A stretch of 64,000 nucleotides of DNA from NCBI RefSeq assembly GCF_003534205.1, contig NZ_CP011102.1:62001-126000 (forward strand), given 5' to 3'. This document shows positions 36,167 through 43,980 of the stretch, one piece after another. Under the pieces are notes generated by a model, which did not search any database, was not told the origin of the DNA, and was given only the letters and a program-made list of their open reading frames with translations. Source of the stretch: Listeria weihenstephanensis (lineage in GTDB: Bacteria; Bacillota; Bacilli; Lactobacillales; Listeriaceae). A program made the translations under genes and the position numbers. How positions within the stretch are numbered: the first letter of the stretch is position 1; each line of letters starts with the position of its first letter.

Positions 36167-36988
36167 TTATTTTATCTTCGCGCCATTTTCTACGTAACTC
36201 ATATCATTGACACTTAGAATCGTGAATTTACCATTTTTGTATTGGATTTTAGAAACACTTGCATTTTTTAGTCCACCGTCTGGTAATTTGAATCCAGGGG
36301 AAATGGTGTCAAGTAAGGCACCGATGCTGAGGCCGTGGGATACAAGTAGAACATTGTGATCGCCTTTTTTGCTTTCTTTGATTGCAACATCATTAATTCC
36401 GTCTGTTAAGCGAGTTGTGATCGTTGCATAATCTTCAGCTGGCCAGTTTGTGCCATCGTCTTTAATACGTGTTTTATCAAGTGCGGCAACACTATTTGCG
36501 AAATCTTTCGGTACGATACCTTCGCTTAGCCACTGATCAAGTGTTTTACCTTGGCTCTTAGCGATATCAGTCCACATATTATGATTTAAATCTCCTTCAT
36601 ATGAGCCAAAATTGAACTCACGGAAGCGTTGATCTGTATTTAATTTAAGAGATGATGATTTTTTGCTTTCCTTTAAGATAAGATTGGCAGTTTGAACTGC
36701 GCGTCCACTGTCGCTACTGTACGCTGCGCCAAATTGAACGTTTTTAAGTCCTTTACCAGCATCTTTGACTACCTTTTCACCAGCAGGCGTTAGAACGGCG
36801 TCAGACCATCCCTGTACGCGGTCCGTGGTATTCAACATTGTTTTCCCGTGTCTCACTACATAGAAAGTAATAGTTACATTTTTGGCTGGCGTAGGTTTTT
36901 TGCATGAATTTGCAATTACTCCGCTTGAACCTATAACTAAGAACACACTACAAACTACCAATAAAATTTTTAACATCTGTTTTTTCAT
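36167..36988 (-). CDS. Secreted histidine phosphatase family protein
   Basis: 273 residues with AAAAAGGAG upstream. Signal peptide of ~27 residues (a weak lipobox-like ANSC makes lipidation possible but doubtful). The catalytic core is VVRHGKTMLNT (phospho-His in RHG), SDSGRAVQTA, Glu in REFNFGSYEG and SHGLSIG as second His. It is exported, so it probably dephosphorylates an external compound. The leader carries a cre site, a RAT element and a terminator, a combination normally used for sugar genes, which suggests a sugar- or glucoside-phosphate related role. Confidence 0.85.
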   Translation of the reverse strand: MKKQMLKILLVVCSVFLVIGSSGVIANSCKKPTPAKNVTITFYVVRHGKTMLNTTDRVQGWSDAVLTPAGEKVVKDAGKGLKNVQFGAAYSSDSGRAVQTANLILKESKKSSSLKLNTDQRFREFNFGSYEGDLNHNMWTDIAKSQGKTLDQWLSEGIVPKDFANSVAALDKTRIKDDGTNWPAEDYATITTRLTDGINDVAIKESKKGDHNVLLVSHGLSIGALLDTISPGFKLPDGGLKNASVSKIQYKNGKFTILSVNDMSYVENGAKIK

Positions 36989-37067
36989 CTTTTTTGCTCC
37001 TTTTTTGTTTAAAATTTATCTCGACAGTCGACTAAACTGTTGAAAACGATGTGTGACTATAGGAATT

Positions 37068-37138
37068 TGGCAAAAAAATAAACCCAAATAGATTCGAGCA
37101 GACGTCAAAATAACGCGACTCTAAATCTACTTAGGTTA
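37068..37138 (-). terminator. Conditional terminator in the phosphatase leader
   Basis: On the minus strand AACCTAAGTAGATTT pairs with AATCTATTTGGGTT and is followed by TATTTTTTTG. Its 5' arm shares AACC with the 3' end of the RAT, so the two structures exclude each other. Confidence 0.75.
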
Positions 37139-37162
37139 TGCCCGAATGAACGGTAACAATCC
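37134..37162 (-). promoter_or_regulatory. RAT (ribonucleic antiterminator) of BglG/LicT type
   Basis: The 29-nt minus-strand element begins GGATTGTTACCG and ends CGGGCATAACC. It fits the RAT pattern GGATTGTTACTG...CAGGCAAAACC, with CTG/CAG changed to CCG/CGG so that pairing is kept. A BglG-type protein bound here would prevent the overlapping terminator. The only such protein in the window is at 49253-50098. Confidence 0.75.
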
Positions 37163-37205
37163 TTTTAAATTGTATTGAGTGGTACAACAAATTTTCGTTA
37201 AATTC

Positions 37206-37234
37206 AATATAACATCTTTTGTAAACGATTACAA
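37206..37234 (-). promoter_or_regulatory. Phosphatase promoter with embedded cre site
   Basis: Minus strand: TTGTAA (37229-37234), 17 bp, TATATT (37206-37211). TGTAAACGATTACA at 37220-37233 matches the CcpA cre pattern TGNAANCGNWNNCA on both strands and overlaps the -35 box and spacer, so CcpA should repress. Confidence 0.75.
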
Positions 37235-37289
37235 GTTATTTTTTGATAAATTTGGAATGTGAGAAAACATCCTTACTCTTGCCTAGGAA

Positions 37290-37430
37290 CTAATCATTTG
37301 TCGCTCCGCTGAGGTTTGGAGGTTCCCTCGTGATTAGAAAGATTTTAAAACACAACAAAAAACCACCGTGGAAAAGGGAGAACCAAGGCGCTCAAAAAGC
37401 GAGTTTTGCGTTCAGCGAAGCGACAAACGC
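37290..37430 (-). repeat. Decayed LhrC-like repeat A
   Basis: Shares the flank (GTCGCTCCGCTGAGGTTTGG ... GATTAGAAAGATTTT) and terminator half with the intact sRNA copies. The stem is spoiled (AACCAAGGCGC instead of AACCACGGTGG) and the promoter half is replaced by unrelated sequence running to 37480. Confidence 0.6.
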
Positions 37431-37487
37431 TCATTTCCGTCGTTAAAAGCTGTGCTCCGATGCTCACGTATACATATACGTTCCGCG

Positions 37488-37560
37488 TTGTTGAGGCACT
37501 TTGAAGCAAAGTGAATTAGAGCCTCAATATGCAGTGGAGCGAAGTGAGACTGCCATCCTT
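37488..37560 (+). repeat. R2 repeat copy
   Basis: TTGAGGC...GCCTCAA hairpin followed by TATGCAGTGGAGCGAAGTGA. Confidence 0.6.
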
Positions 37561-37648
37561 TAAGTAGCTTTTGCCTAGGAACTAATCATTTGTCGCTCCG
37601 CTGAGGTTTGGCGGGTCCCTCGTGATTAGAAAGATTTTAAAACACAAC

Positions 37649-37744
37649 AAAAAACCACCGTGGAAAAGGGAGTAACCACGGTGGTCAAAAAGGGAGTTTG
37701 GGATTTTCATTCTTAAGGGAAAGTATGAAAATTTGTTTGCTTGT
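37649..37744 (-). ncRNA. LhrC-like small RNA, copy 2
   Basis: Minus strand: -10 TATAAG at 37751-37756 (same TATAAGCTAAC context as copy 3), start near 37744. Hairpin ATTTTCAT/ATGAAAAT with loop ACTTTCCCTTAA, single-stranded CCCAAACTCCC, terminator stem ACCACCGTGG/CCACGGTGGT with loop TTACTCCCTTTTC, and a T-run to 37649. About 96 nt. Confidence 0.72.
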
Positions 37745-37916
37745 TGTTAGCTTATAAACATATAATACAGCTGTGAGAAAAAAATTAGCTGTGAGTTAGA
37801 TTAGAATTTGATGAAAAATAGTTTTTGAATTTAAAGGGATTGACGCGAGATTGTATTTTGTCTGTAATGTCTATCTGGTATGATATGTCTCAAATGGGGA
37901 AAAGGGAGTGCATGTT

Positions 37917-38576
37917 TTGACTGTGAAATCTATGAAGAAAAGTATGGCGTTATTGCTCGTATTGGTTCTGGCAGTAAGTGTTTTCATATTACCGAAGTCT
38001 GGGGAAGCGGCAACGACATACAAGATGACAACAACTGTGGAAAGCAATATTCGCACTGGGGATAGTGTGAAGCATCCGGTCATAGGTTATTACAAAGCAG
38101 GAACGACTGTAACATTCAACGCTAAAACAAAAAATAACTGGTACCGTATTACATACAAAGGCAAAGTGGGCTATGTATCGGGGAAATGCTTAGCACCATA
38201 TAAAGCACAGTCATTTACAGCGTTAAACACAGAAGCAAAAAAACATTTAGGTAAAAAATATAAATGGGGCGCAACTGGTCCAACATCATTTGATTGCTCC
38301 GGCTACACAAGCTACGTATTCAAACAATCGATTAATAAAACTATTCCGAGAACGGCAAAAGCTCAATATAACGCTTCTACAAAAATTAAAGCAAACCAAC
38401 TAAAAGAAGGCGATCTTGTATTCTTCAATTACGGCAGCGGGATTGCTCATGTTGGTATCTATATTGGTAGCGGTAAGATGATCAATGCTCAGAACAACGG
38501 TGTGAAATATGACAACGTATCAAGCGGCTACTGGAAAAAGTACATCGCGGGATATGGTCGTGTAGTTAATTTTTAA
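37917..38576 (+). CDS. Secreted SH3 / NlpC-P60 endopeptidase
   Basis: 219 residues if the TTG at 37917 is used (GGGAG 8 nt upstream); an ATG at 37932 is an alternative. Signal peptide to about residue 28 (SGEAA). An SH3b domain ([20 protein letters not shown] ... GYVSGKCL) is followed by NlpC/P60 with Cys in [13 protein letters not shown], His in [10 protein letters not shown] and polar third residue near INAQNNG. Cleaves peptidoglycan stem peptides; related to Listeria p60 and Spl proteins. Flanked on both sides by sRNA repeats. Confidence 0.88.
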   Translation: MTVKSMKKSMALLLVLVLAVSVFILPKSGEAATTYKMTTTVESNIRTGDSVKHPVIGYYKAGTTVTFNAKTKNNWYRITYKGKVGYVSGKCLAPYKAQSFTALNTEAKKHLGKKYKWGATGPTSFDCSGYTSYVFKQSINKTIPRTAKAQYNASTKIKANQLKEGDLVFFNYGSGIAHVGIYIGSGKMINAQNNGVKYDNVSSGYWKKYIAGYGRVVNF

Positions 38577-38587
38577 AAATAAAGAGA

Positions 38588-38627
38588 AGCCTTGAAAAAT
38601 TGCAAGAAATTTTTCAAGGCTTTTTTA
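38588..38627 (+). terminator. Terminator of the NlpC/P60 gene
   Basis: AAGCCTTGAAAAATT and AATTTTTCAAGGCTT form a perfect 15-bp stem, then TTTT. Confidence 0.9.
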
Positions 38628-38663
38628 TACGTTCAGCGAAGTGAGATTGCCGTCCTTTAAGTA

Positions 38664-38880
38664 GCTTTTGCCTAGGATCTGAGTATTTGTCGCTCCGCTG
38701 AGGTTAGGCGGGTTCCTCGTGATTAGAAAGATTTTAAACACAACAAAAAAAACCACCGTGGAAAAGGGAGAACCAAGGTGCTCAAAAAGGGAGTTTTACG
38801 TTCAGCGAAGCGACAAACGCTCATTTCCGTCGTTAAAAGCTGTGCTCCGATGCTCACGTATACATATACGTTCCGCGTCG
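38664..38880 (-). repeat. Decayed LhrC-like repeat B
   Basis: Nearly the same truncated unit as 37290-37430, including the broken stem (AACCAAGGTGC) and the replacement segment ACGTATACATATACGT. It lacks the promoter half. Confidence 0.6.
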
Positions 38881-38967
38881 GTGCGCGCTTTTGCCTAGGA
38901 TCTGAGCATTTGTCGCTCCGCTGAGGTTAGGCGGGTCCCTCGTGATTAGAAAGATTTTAAACACAAC

Positions 38968-39068
38968 AAAAAAACCACCGTGGAAAAGGGAGTAACCACG
39001 GTGGTCAAAAAGGGAGTTTTACGAGCTTTCATCCAAAAAGGGGGAAAGAATGAAAGTTCGTTTGTTGT
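38968..39068 (-). ncRNA. LhrC-like small RNA, copy 3
   Basis: Minus strand: -10 TATAAG at 39075-39080, start near 39068. Hairpin ACTTTCAT/ATGAAAGCT with loop TCTTTCCCCCTTTTTGG, single-stranded AAAACTCCCTTTTT, terminator stem ACCACCGTGG/CCACGGTGGT with loop TTACTCCCTTTTC, T-run to 38968. About 101 nt, close to the ~111 nt of L. monocytogenes LhrC. Best formed of the three copies. Confidence 0.75.
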
Positions 39069-39162
39069 TGTTAGCTTATATTTATATAATAACGGTCGGG
39101 ATGGAGAACTTGCTGTGAGTAAAATGAGAATTTGATGAATGTTTGGTAAGGCTTTTTTCATT

Positions 39163-40872
39163 TCAGTGTAGATCGATGTTGACCCAGCCTCGGACGCTGT
39201 TGATTAGCCATGTTTTAGTGGCTTTTAGGAGGTCATTACGATGCAGAATTCTTTCGGTAATTGTTTTTTCGGCAAGAAGGGTTTCACGCATTGTTCCTCC
39301 GAGTAAGCCGGATGATAGTTTTGGGGTGACTAGTTGACCATCGATTTCTACGACTAGGTTGCCATTGATAAATTCGGTAATCTCGCCTCGCTCATTCCAT
39401 AGAAGTGTTTCGTCATAGTCGATTCGACGGCGTTTTTCGTACATCGCTCGATTCGTTGTTTTGTGGTAAAGGAATGGGTTGGTGCTATTGACGGATTTAT
39501 CGGCGAAATGGGCAGTCCATGTGATCGGATCGGAAATGATAAGTGTCCCCTCAATGGAAATCTCGCCTTTCTTATTTGAAAGCAAGCGAACTTTCCAAAT
39601 GTCATTCGGGTGATCGGTTGCAAACGATTGTAGGGCCTCATTTGCAGCGTCAATGTTCCACGTGAAACCAAAATAATCAGCGCTTTTTTCGATACGTTTT
39701 AGATGAAGATCAGTACGGTAATAGGCGCCATCTTCTAATCGCAAGCTTTCTAACAGCTCGAATTTTGGTATGTAAGTTGTGAGGAGCGATGCTTTTGCTT
39801 GAACTTCTTCATATTCGGCGCCGCTCCGTGAGTCCCAAACGATACCGCCGCCAACACCGTATTCAGCCGTTTGTTCTTCTGTATCTACTACTACAGTGCG
39901 GATTGGCACGCTGAAAATGGCCTCTTTGTCGGGAGTTACATAGCCAATTGTGCCGCAGTAGACGTTGCGCGGAGAGGTTTCTGCTTCGGTGATGAGCTGC
40001 ATTGTCTTGACTTTCGGGGCTCCGGTAATGGAACCACAGGGAAACAGGGCTTTGAAAATCGAGGTTAAGTGCACTTCTGGCAACGTTTCGGCTACAACTG
40101 TGGATGTCATTTGCCACACGGTTGGATAGCGCTCAACATCAAAAAGGTTCGGAACTTTAACAGAGCCTGGTTTGGCAATTTGACCAAGATCGTTGCGGAG
40201 TAAGTCGACAATCATCACGTTTTCTGCTTGATTCTTTGCCGATGCGACGAGCCAATCCCGCGCTTTGAGGTCTTCGGTAAGCGTCATTCCACGTCTGGCG
40301 GTACCTTTCATTGGTTTTGTTTTGATCGTGCCGTTTTTCCAATGGAAGAAAAGTTCAGGTGAGGCGGATAAAATGTGGAACCTGCCTGTTGAGATATACG
40401 CTGAGTAATCCGCTTTTTGCGCAATTTTTAGCTGCTCATAAAAGTTCTCATCCTCTTCGGCAAACTTGCTTTGTAGCCTGATCGTATAATTGGTTTGATA
40501 TGTATTTCCAGCTGCAATTTGGTCGCGAATAAAGCGAATTCCACTTGCATAAGATGCATAATCTGTGGTCGGTTGCCAGTCTAATTTGGGTGGTTGTGAG
40601 AGCGTTATATCGGCTTGTTCTACCTCGCGCATTTCACGAAAAACTCCGAACCAAAGTAGTGGCATTTTTCCAGCTGGGCGGGTTGTGAGATCTTTATTGA
40701 AGGCGGCGGCAGCTTCATAGCCTACATACCCAGCAACGTAATAGCCAAGGTCGACCGCTTGTTCCACTTGTTGCATCCGATCCATGACATCACCGATATT
40801 ATCTGTTTGAATAATAGCTTCTGGAGCGGAAAAAAGCTGTGTTTTTCCGTTAAAATCGAATTGCATTTTCAT
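39163..40872 (-). CDS. pabBC: PabB-PabC fusion: aminodeoxychorismate synthase component I / aminodeoxychorismate lyase
   Basis: 569 residues. The first ~370 form the chorismate-binding synthase (KPMKGTARRG, LRNDLGQIAKPGSV, FPCGSITGAPKVKTMQLI, GGGIVWDSRSGAEYEE). The last ~190 form a class IV PLP lyase (FINGNLVVEIDGQLVTPKLS, LLGGTMRETLL). With PabA it makes 4-aminobenzoate for folate. Such fusions are known in Listeria. It overlaps pabA by 23 bp and ends 94 bp from sRNA copy 3 on the same strand. Confidence 0.93.
   Translation of the reverse strand: MKMQFDFNGKTQLFSAPEAIIQTDNIGDVMDRMQQVEQAVDLGYYVAGYVGYEAAAAFNKDLTTRPAGKMPLLWFGVFREMREVEQADITLSQPPKLDWQPTTDYASYASGIRFIRDQIAAGNTYQTNYTIRLQSKFAEEDENFYEQLKIAQKADYSAYISTGRFHILSASPELFFHWKNGTIKTKPMKGTARRGMTLTEDLKARDWLVASAKNQAENVMIVDLLRNDLGQIAKPGSVKVPNLFDVERYPTVWQMTSTVVAETLPEVHLTSIFKALFPCGSITGAPKVKTMQLITEAETSPRNVYCGTIGYVTPDKEAIFSVPIRTVVVDTEEQTAEYGVGGGIVWDSRSGAEYEEVQAKASLLTTYIPKFELLESLRLEDGAYYRTDLHLKRIEKSADYFGFTWNIDAANEALQSFATDHPNDIWKVRLLSNKKGEISIEGTLIISDPITWTAHFADKSVNSTNPFLYHKTTNRAMYEKRRRIDYDETLLWNERGEITEFINGNLVVEIDGQLVTPKLSSGLLGGTMRETLLAEKTITERILHRNDLLKATKTWLINSVRGWVNIDLH
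39654..39669 (+). other. Degenerate parS-like site
   Basis: TGTTCCACGTGAAACC differs from the parS consensus at two of 16 positions. It may be a weak ParB site or chance. Confidence 0.3.
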
Positions 40873-41452
40873 TTTCGTAGCTCCATTCTGTTAGTTTTAC
40901 AAAATTGGCTAATATTTCGTGACCATGCTCGGAAAGAATAGCTTCGGGATGAAACTGCACGCCTTCTACTAAAAATTCGCGATGACGGACGGCCATAATG
41001 AGGTCATCATCGGTTTTTGCGGTGATAATAAGTTCTGTGGGTAGATGTGATTCTGCAGCGATAAGCGAGTGGTATCTAGTAACTGAAAAACGCGCGCTTA
41101 AGCTTGTAAATACACCTTCTTGGTCATTTGTAATCGTTGAGGTTTTGCCGTGAACGGGTTCTGGGGCGCGAATGATTTCACCACCAAATGCTTGAACGAT
41201 CGCTTGGTGGCCTAAGCAAATACCGAGAATAGGAATCCTGCCGCTAAACTCATGAATAAGCGCTAAGCTGATTCCAGCATCATCTGGGGTGCCAGGACCT
41301 GGTGAAATGACAATCGATTCGGGATTTATTTCACAAACTTCGTCGAGAGTGATTTGATCATTTTTCACAACTTGAACTTCTTTGCCGAGTTCTAATAAAT
41401 ATTGATATAGATTGTATGTAAATGAGTCGTAATTGTCAATTAACAGGATCAC
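40850..41452 (-). CDS. pabA: Aminodeoxychorismate/anthranilate synthase glutamine amidotransferase
   Basis: 200 residues, GTG/ATG-region start with AGGAGTG just upstream on the minus strand. Class I amidotransferase: Cys in GICLGHQAI, His and Glu in VQFHPEAILSEHG, and VISPGPGTPDDAG. Supplies ammonia to PabB. First gene of the pabA-pabBC operon; may also serve anthranilate synthase as in Bacillus. Confidence 0.95.
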   Translation of the reverse strand: MILLIDNYDSFTYNLYQYLLELGKEVQVVKNDQITLDEVCEINPESIVISPGPGTPDDAGISLALIHEFSGRIPILGICLGHQAIVQAFGGEIIRAPEPVHGKTSTITNDQEGVFTSLSARFSVTRYHSLIAAESHLPTELIITAKTDDDLIMAVRHREFLVEGVQFHPEAILSEHGHEILANFVKLTEWSYENENAIRF

Positions 41453-41497
41453 GATATCACTCCTAAATGGATTTTTAATGGATATACGTCCACCCTA

Positions 41498-41527
41498 TTT
41501 ATAGCAAAATAGTGGCAGTTTGTCCAA
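41498..41527 (-). promoter_or_regulatory. pab operon promoter
   Basis: Minus strand TTGGAC (41522-41527), 18 bp, TATAAA (41498-41503). The palindrome TTGTGATTTCACAA (41537-41550) sits just upstream, between this promoter and the divergent leader ORF. Confidence 0.55.
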
Positions 41528-41611
41528 TAAGCAGACTTGTGATTTCACAAACTTTCTGAAACTGTATTTTTGGAATGAATGGGAGTATTGCAAAGGAGGA
41601 GAATTGTTATA

Positions 41612-41677
41612 ATGAATGAGAAAAGAAAATTGTGCGGCAAACACAACTTCCAATTACAAACACCATTTAGATGGTGA
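41612..41677 (+). CDS. 21-aa leader peptide ORF
   Basis: ATG at 41612 preceded by AAAGGAGGA, an unusually strong site for so short an ORF. The peptide starts MNEKRKLCGKHNF and ends PFRW before TGA. It overlaps the first arm of an attenuator-type RNA structure, so it looks like a leader peptide, not a functional protein. Confidence 0.5.
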   Translation: MNEKRKLCGKHNFQLQTPFRW

Positions 41678-41740
41678 CAGCCTGAATATTTCAAGAGCCA
41701 CTTAGCTGTCGGGCGTATAAAGTGGCTTTATTTTTTGTCA
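41661..41740 (+). terminator. Attenuator with mutually exclusive hairpins
   Basis: Hairpin 1: CACCAT/ATGGTG over the end of the leader ORF. Antiterminator: GACAGC (41675-41680) with GCTGTC (41705-41710). Terminator: AAGAGCCACTT with AAGTGGCTTT, then TTTTTT. The arms overlap in the classic attenuation pattern. No gene follows until serS at 42532, which has its own T-box. Confidence 0.55.
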
Positions 41741-41784
41741 TTTTTATTGTTCATTACCATAACGATACGGCCTGCAAATGCGAT

Positions 41785-41858
41785 TGTTATGGTTCTTTGA
41801 AGTGGAACGAATTAGAACCTCAATACGCAAAGGAATGAAATGAGTTTGTAGTCCATCT
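41785..41858 (+). repeat. R2 repeat copy
   Basis: TTATGGTTCTTTGA...TTAGAACCTCAATACGC; the arm GGTTCT pairs with AGAACC. Otherwise 41741-42060 shows no gene or clear signal. Confidence 0.55.
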
Positions 41859-42070
41859 CAATCCTGTTTCGAATACAGTCATGCTCTTTCCTTTCTGGAA
41901 GAAACCACGAACAACATGGCATCACCTACTTTCTAGGCTGCCATCGACTTGATAAACTTGTTTGTAAGCCTATTATAGCACGGGTTTTCGGGATTTTATT
42001 GATGATTATTTAATGGACTTTTTATAAGGATATTACAAATTTTGAGTGGTGATAAGTTTTCTGTTCGGGC

Positions 42071-42099
42071 TTGCTAATTATGGTGTTATGGGTTAGAAT
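42071..42099 (+). promoter_or_regulatory. Promoter of the T-box/serS transcript
   Basis: TTGCTA (42071-42076), 17 bp, TAGAAT (42094-42099). Confidence 0.5.
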
Positions 42100-42119
42100 G
42101 TTCTTAAATAATGAATTAA

Positions 42120-42370
42120 AACGTTGACAAGAGATAGTAGTAGAAGTTGGGCTTTTTAGAGAGCTGATGGTTGGTGAAAATCAGTAGGAACGCTTTTATG
42201 AATCCGTCTTGGAGTGAGCAGAGGAAATGTGAGTAATCTGCTTCGGTGGGAACCGTTATATCAATTGAGCTGGAGTTTGGGATGTGTTCTCGGACTCAAT
42301 TAGGGTGGCAACGCGGTACTTCCGTCCCTTTCCATGTATTTATTTGGGGAGAGATTTGGGGGTCTTTTTT
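42120..42370 (+). promoter_or_regulatory. T-box leader of serS
   Basis: The T-box core AGGGTGGCAACGCGG is at 42302-42316, preceded by a stem I region (from about 42150) and followed by a T-run at 42364-42369. T-box leaders read uncharged tRNA, here presumably tRNA-Ser given the downstream gene. I could not assign the specifier codon by eye, and the terminator stem is less regular than usual. Confidence 0.85.
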
Positions 42371-42446
42371 GTTTGGACTTTTAGAAAGCGTATTGTGCTT
42401 TCTTAGAGTCCAAATATAAGACGGAGCGAAGCGTAGTGTTAATCCT
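42371..42446 (+). repeat. R2 repeat copy inside the serS leader
   Basis: TTTGGACTT...AGAGTCCAAA hairpin followed by ATAAGACGGAGCGAAGCG. The arm sequence differs from other R2 copies but pairing is kept. Confidence 0.55.
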
Positions 42447-42531
42447 TTAGTTTTCTTTACGCGAAACGTGGCTGGACCGAATCTCAAACCAAGTAAGAGT
42501 TGAGAATATCATTTTGTGAGGAGGAAAAGAG

Positions 42532-43821
42532 ATGTTAGATGTTAAGTTATTACGTGAGGATTTTGAAGGTGTGAAGGCGAAGTTATCGCATCGTGGGGAA
42601 GATCTTGGGGAATTTGAGAAGTTTGGTGCGCTTGATGCGCGGCGTCGGACGTTGATTATGGAAGTGGAGACGCTTAAAAGTCAACGTAATGAGGTTTCGC
42701 AAGAGATTGCGCAGTTGAAGCGTGAGAAACAGGATGCGGATGCGAAAATCGAGGAAATGCGTGTTGTTGGGGATCGGATTAAGACGTTTGATATTGAGTT
42801 AAACGAGATTGATGAGAAGTTGCGCAACATTTTGATGGCGATTCCGAATATCCCTCATGAATCTACGCCAATCGGTGACACGGAGGATGATAATGTTGAG
42901 GTTCGCAAATGGGGCGAGGTTCGCGCGTTTGATTTTGAGCCAAAACCACATTGGGATTTGGGCACGGATTTAGATATTCTTGATTTTGAGAATGCGGCGA
43001 AAGTTGCGGGAAGCCGGTTTGTTTTTTATAAGAAACTGGGCGCTAGACTTGAGCGGGCGTTGATTAATTTTATGATGGACTTGCATGCGACGGAGCACGG
43101 GTATGATGAAATGTTGCCGCCATACATGGTGAATCGCGATAGTATGACGGGGACTGGGCAATTGCCAAAGTTTGAAGAGGATGCGTTCTTGATTGAAAAA
43201 GAGGATTATTTCTTGATTCCGACGGCGGAGGTTCCGGTGACGAACTATCATCGTGATCAAATTATGAATGTGGATGATTTGCCACAAAAATATACGGCTT
43301 ACAGCGCGTGTTTCCGTTCTGAGGCGGGATCTGCCGGTCGTGATACGCGTGGATTGATTCGTCAACATCAGTTTAATAAGGTGGAAATGGTTCAGTTTGT
43401 GAAACCTGAGGATTCTTATGCGGCGCTTGAGGCTTTGACGGATAACGCGGAAGAAGTGTTGCGTCTCTTGGAATTGCCATATCGCGTGCTGAGCATGTGT
43501 ACTGCGGATCTAGGTTTCACGGCTGCGAAAAAATATGATATCGAGGTTTGGATTCCGAGTGGAGATTGCTACCGCGAGATTTCTTCTTGTAGTAATTTTG
43601 AGGCGTTCCAAGCGCGTCGTGCGAATATTCGTTTCCGTCGCGAGCCTAATGCGAAGCCTGAATTTGTGCACACGCTGAACGGTTCTGGACTTGCGATTGG
43701 CCGTACGGTTGCGGCTATTTTGGAAAATTATCAGTTGGCAGATGGTTCTGTCGCGGTTCCGAAAGTATTGCAAAATTATATGGGTGGCGTGGAAGTTATC
43801 ACGGCTGCGAAAAATAAATAG
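42532..43821 (+). CDS. serS: Seryl-tRNA synthetase
   Basis: 429 residues, standard length, GAGGAGG upstream. N-terminal antiparallel coiled coil (about 30-100) for tRNA-Ser binding; class II motifs 2 ([25 protein letters not shown] split near residue 265-290) and 3 ([16 protein letters not shown]). Charges tRNA-Ser in the cytoplasm. Controlled by the upstream T-box. Confidence 0.97.
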   Translation: MLDVKLLREDFEGVKAKLSHRGEDLGEFEKFGALDARRRTLIMEVETLKSQRNEVSQEIAQLKREKQDADAKIEEMRVVGDRIKTFDIELNEIDEKLRNILMAIPNIPHESTPIGDTEDDNVEVRKWGEVRAFDFEPKPHWDLGTDLDILDFENAAKVAGSRFVFYKKLGARLERALINFMMDLHATEHGYDEMLPPYMVNRDSMTGTGQLPKFEEDAFLIEKEDYFLIPTAEVPVTNYHRDQIMNVDDLPQKYTAYSACFRSEAGSAGRDTRGLIRQHQFNKVEMVQFVKPEDSYAALEALTDNAEEVLRLLELPYRVLSMCTADLGFTAAKKYDIEVWIPSGDCYREISSCSNFEAFQARRANIRFRREPNAKPEFVHTLNGSGLAIGRTVAAILENYQLADGSVAVPKVLQNYMGGVEVITAAKNK

Positions 43822-43828
43822 TTATCAG

Positions 43829-43866
43829 AGACGCGTTTACTTCCGAATCGGAGTAAGCGCGTTTTT
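43829..43866 (+). terminator. serS terminator
   Basis: GCGTTTACTTCCGA pairs with TCGGAGTAAGCGC, then TTTTTTC. Confidence 0.85.
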
Positions 43867-43980
43867 TCGTTTTTTCTAAACTGGTCAATATTTGACGCTA
43901 AAGTAATCACGAATTAGTGGGCAAAAATAAAGGTGACGGCTTATAATGGAGGATATAGATTAGAGAAAGAGGCGTGGTTT

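Noticed and set aside
37880..38065. 61-residue frame overlapping the NlpC/P60 start
   Set aside because: Out of frame with the clear signal peptide/SH3/NlpC protein and without its own motifs.
41640..41740. tRNA gene before serS
   Set aside because: The folded segment is an attenuator-like hairpin set; no cloverleaf or TTCGA arm is visible.
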